This document shows positions 5,144-5,965 of a DNA stretch of 5,965 bases, in pieces (position 1 is the first letter of the stretch; the number at the start of each line of letters is the position of its first letter). The position numbers and the translations under genes were made by a program. The DNA is from an uncultured Longilinea sp. (GTDB lineage: Bacteria > Chloroflexota > Anaerolineae > Anaerolineales > Anaerolineaceae): assembly GCA_937863945.1 (NCBI GenBank), contig CALMIB010000043.1, positions 1 to 5,965 on the forward strand, written 5' to 3'. A model generated the notes under the pieces. That model was given only the letters and a program-made list of their open reading frames with translations, had not been told where the DNA came from and did no database searches.

Positions 5144-5250
5144 CGTAATCCGTGAAAAAATGGCCTCATCACCGCATACCGCATACCGAATCAACGAATA
5201 CCGGATTGACGCATCCACGAATCACGAATTGACGCCTCACGCCTCACGGC
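5131..5250. repeat. Mosaic of degenerate heptamer repeats upstream of the MgtC gene
   Basis: This 120-nt stretch has no coding potential. It contains GATTCGT/AATTCGT/AATCCGT units (5132-5153), GCATACC twice (5174-5187), GAATACC (5196-5202), then CACGAAT twice (5216-5229) and a doubled CTCACG-type unit (5237-5249). The 19-mers at 5136-5154 and 5216-5234 are inverted copies matching at 17 of 19 positions, so the region could fold into a cruciform or RNA stem. The patch ends about 11 nt before the promoter of the next gene. Confidence 0.75.
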
Positions 5251-5260
5251 CTTTCCACCA

Positions 5261-5269
5261 TGCTATAAT
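5261..5269 (+). promoter_or_regulatory. Extended -10 promoter of the MgtC-family gene
   Basis: TGCTATAAT combines a perfect TATAAT (5264-5269) with the upstream TG of extended -10 promoters. No clear -35 box is present 17 bp upstream (GCCTCA). The predicted start near 5276 leaves a leader of about 14 nt that is just long enough for the ribosome site. Confidence 0.65.
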
Positions 5270-5277
5270 CATCTAAA

Positions 5278-5283
5278 AGGGAG
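5278..5283 (+). promoter_or_regulatory. Ribosome binding site of the MgtC-family gene
   Basis: AGGGAG stands 6 nt before ATG 5290, which supports that start. Confidence 0.7.
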
Positions 5284-5289
5284 CGGACC

Positions 5290-5964
5290 ATGCCCATTTC
5301 CGAGCTCGAAATCTTGTTGCGGCTGCTGGTGGCGGCCGGGTTAGGCGCGCTGATTGGCCTCGAGCGCGAGGCGCACGGCCAGGCGGCCGGGCTGCGCACG
5401 CACATGATCCTGGCGGTCGGCGCGGCGCTCGCCATGACGCTTTCCATCAACCTGGCCAGCCTCAGCGGCAGCGACCCTGCCCGCATCGCGGCGCAGGTGG
5501 TTTCAGGCATCGGCTTCCTGGGGGCGGGCGCCATTTTGCGCTACGGGGCGTCCATCCGCGGCCTCACCACGGCCACCTCGCTGTGGACGCTGGCGATCGT
5601 CGGCCTGGCGGTCGGCGACGGGCAATACCTGGTGGGTGTGGCCACGACCGTTTTCCTGTTGATGATCCTCTCGCTGCTCGACCTGGTGGAAAAATACGTG
5701 GTGCGCGCGCGCGTGCAGACCCCGCTGATGGTCAGCGGGAAAGCCGATCAGTTGCAGTTGGAGACGCTGCGCGCGCTGCTCAAGGCGCACAAAATGGGCA
5801 TGACCAACCTGTTCGTGAGCAGGAATATCAAAAAGCAAACCGTCACGCTGCGTGTGATGGTCATCTATTCGGGCCGCACCCCGGTCCAGCCGCTGCTGGA
5901 CGACCTCTCGGCGATGCCGGGCGTGCACACCTTCCAGCTCGGCGAGCCGGCGGCGCAAATTTAG
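5290..5964 (+). CDS. MgtC/SapB-family inner membrane protein
   Basis: The complete 224-residue protein ends one base before the window edge. The N-terminal two thirds is the MgtC membrane domain: LGALIGLEREAHGQAAGLRTHMILAVGAAL (18-47), then RIAAQVVSGIGFLGAGAILRYG (65-86) and IRGLTTATSLWTLAIVGLAVGDGQY (89-113). These are the highly conserved family blocks, with about four or five membrane spans. Residues from about 145 to 218 form a soluble alpha/beta tail like the ACT-type C-terminal domain of MgtC. In pathogens MgtC supports growth at low magnesium and inside macrophages and modulates the F-type ATP synthase. In environmental bacteria the role is unclear, with magnesium or ion homeostasis the usual guess. 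It has its own extended -10 promoter and so is probably transcribed separately from the protease. Confidence 0.93.
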   Translation: MPISELEILLRLLVAAGLGALIGLEREAHGQAAGLRTHMILAVGAALAMTLSINLASLSGSDPARIAAQVVSGIGFLGAGAILRYGASIRGLTTATSLWTLAIVGLAVGDGQYLVGVATTVFLLMILSLLDLVEKYVVRARVQTPLMVSGKADQLQLETLRALLKAHKMGMTNLFVSRNIKKQTVTLRVMVIYSGRTPVQPLLDDLSAMPGVHTFQLGEPAAQI

Positions 5965-5965
5965 C

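Overview
The window comes from a GC-rich bacterial genome. The even spread of Ala/Leu/Arg-rich proteins, the mix of ATG and TTG starts, the gene families and the degenerate heptamer repeats between genes are most like Chloroflexota (Anaerolineae-type). That assignment is inference, because no marker gene is present. Seven protein-coding genes are supported and no RNA genes, transposases or CRISPR arrays were seen.

Left block (about 1-2111, minus strand): a three-gene operon read right to left. A class I SAM-dependent methyltransferase (TTG start) is followed 12 nt later by a family 2 glycosyltransferase of the dolichol-phosphate-mannose/glucose synthase type (TTG start). About 16-28 nt further on comes a polytopic GT-C/PMT-like membrane glycosyltransferase that runs off the left edge. 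The likely theme is a polyprenyl-phosphate sugar donor made at the membrane and used by the GT-C enzyme on an envelope glycan or glycoprotein.

Middle block (about 2112-3915): a 324-nt gene-free gap between divergently transcribed units holds two inverted clusters of 7-bp tandem repeats. A near-consensus sigma70 promoter with a perfect 6-3-6 inverted repeat at its start point follows. It drives a short GntR regulator (YtrA type) and then, 61 nt on, a stomatin/slipin (SPFH) membrane protein. This is probably a small self-regulated operon.

Right block (about 3916-5965): a CPBP (CAAX-type) intramembrane protease gene stands alone between two inverted copies of one intergenic sequence. Each copy carries a site matching the universal chromosomal parS sequence (16/16 on the left, 15/16 on the right). 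Each also has the same 15-bp sequence, which on the right encodes the protease C-terminus. The left copy therefore looks like an inverted, decayed duplicate of the gene's 3' end and downstream region. After another patch of degenerate heptamer repeats, an MgtC/SapB-family membrane protein with its own extended -10 promoter closes the window.

The most interesting signals are the parS pair embedded in inverted repeats around the protease gene, and the heptamer repeat family that recurs in the gene-free gaps and stops just short of promoters.
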